From Clostridiales bacterium (GTDB lineage Bacteria > Bacillota > Clostridia > Lachnospirales > Lachnospiraceae): a stretch of 64,000 nucleotides of DNA. Position 1 is the stretch's first letter. Every line of letters starts with the position of its first letter. The position numbers and the translations under genes are program-made. The stretch lies in assembly GCA_018372435.1 (NCBI GenBank), contig JAHAJA010000008.1, forward strand, positions 98,746 to 162,745, in the 5' to 3' direction. The notes beneath the pieces are model-generated. The model ran no database searches and had not been told where the DNA came from. It saw nothing but the letters and a program-made list of their open reading frames with translations. Below are positions 63,905-64,000 of the stretch, one piece after another.

Positions 63905-64000
63905 TCGAGTAGGAGGGAAATTCAACTAAATTTCCCGACCTCTCACACCACCGTGCGTACCGTTCGGTACACGGCGGTTCAATCAACTTAACCTGAAACA
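63905..64000 (-). mobile_element. 3' end of a group II intron (domains V and VI)
   Basis: On the minus strand, 63980-63946 folds as a domain V-type hairpin (AACCGCCGTG paired with CACGGTGGTG, distal GTACCGAACGGTAC). TGTGAGAGGTCGG follows, then a domain VI-like stem GGGAAATT/AATTTCCC (63913-63936), and the end CTCCTACTCGAT near 63905. This is the standard 3' terminus of bacterial group II introns. The rest, including any intron-encoded protein, lies beyond the right edge of the window. The 156 bp between it and the TPR gene hold no coding sequence. Confidence 0.75.

Overview
The window is low-G+C DNA with strong Gram-positive Shine-Dalgarno sites, tight operons and many intrinsic terminators. 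The gene content (mgl sugar transporter with a YesM/YesN-type system, hydantoin/pyrimidine catabolism, GH5 mannanase, CarD/PadR/MarR regulators, EFR1 ferredoxin protein) points to a plant-polysaccharide-using clostridium of the Lachnospiraceae, close to Lachnoclostridium phytofermentans in style. That assignment is inference. Nearly all genes are on the minus strand; only the CarD-like gene (55226-55714) and one RT-like gene (58568-60463) are on plus. No rRNA, CRISPR array or transposase was seen.

Layout. 0-10 kb: a four-gene sugar-sensing operon (response regulator, histidine kinase and two membrane-anchored sugar-binding proteins), then the galactose ABC transporter mglBAC and a small membrane protein. 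10-16 kb: a lipoprotein; a MarR-controlled heterodimeric ABC exporter with a conspicuous set of operator-like repeats; a CorA transporter; a LURP-one-like protein. 16-20.7 kb: PepF peptidase, a LuxR-type and a PucR-type regulator. 20.7-32.4 kb: a pyrimidine-degradation locus. It has a class III aminotransferase, Fe-alcohol dehydrogenase, NMT1/THI5-type ABC transporter, dihydropyrimidinase, PreA-like dehydrogenase, N-carbamoyl-amino-acid amidohydrolase and a cytidylate-kinase-like protein. Together they could convert uracil to dihydrouracil, N-carbamoyl-beta-alanine, beta-alanine, malonate semialdehyde and 3-hydroxypropionate. The transporter's binding protein is circularly permuted. 32.7-41 kb: a GGDEF protein, a giant DUF4011-helicase-Vsr-like protein and an amidase. 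41-46.5 kb: an ABC-2 exporter with two tandem serine hydrolases. 46.7-56.6 kb: phosphatase, membrane protein, secreted GH5_8 mannanase, aconitase, PadR and CarD regulators, and EFR1 ferredoxin protein.

From about 56.8 kb to the right edge the DNA is an A+T-rich accessory island. Its left border is the 3' half of a tRNA-Thr(CGU) gene, the scar expected from integration into a tRNA. Inside are two divergent reverse-transcriptase-family genes around a structured intergenic segment. One RT has an intact YVDD box; the other keeps RT landmarks but has lost the usual catalytic acids. Next comes an RnlA/RnlB toxin-antitoxin pair in which the toxin is fused to viroplasmin and RNase H-like domains, followed by a TPR protein with an in-frame cold-shock-like tail after a stop codon. 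The 3' end of a group II intron is at the right edge. This island is the most likely home of an undescribed antiviral system. The best protein-level novelties are the RNase H-RnlA fusion, the two-RT locus and the permuted binding protein.

Domain and residue statements were read from the translations by eye; family names rest on motif recognition, not on a search.
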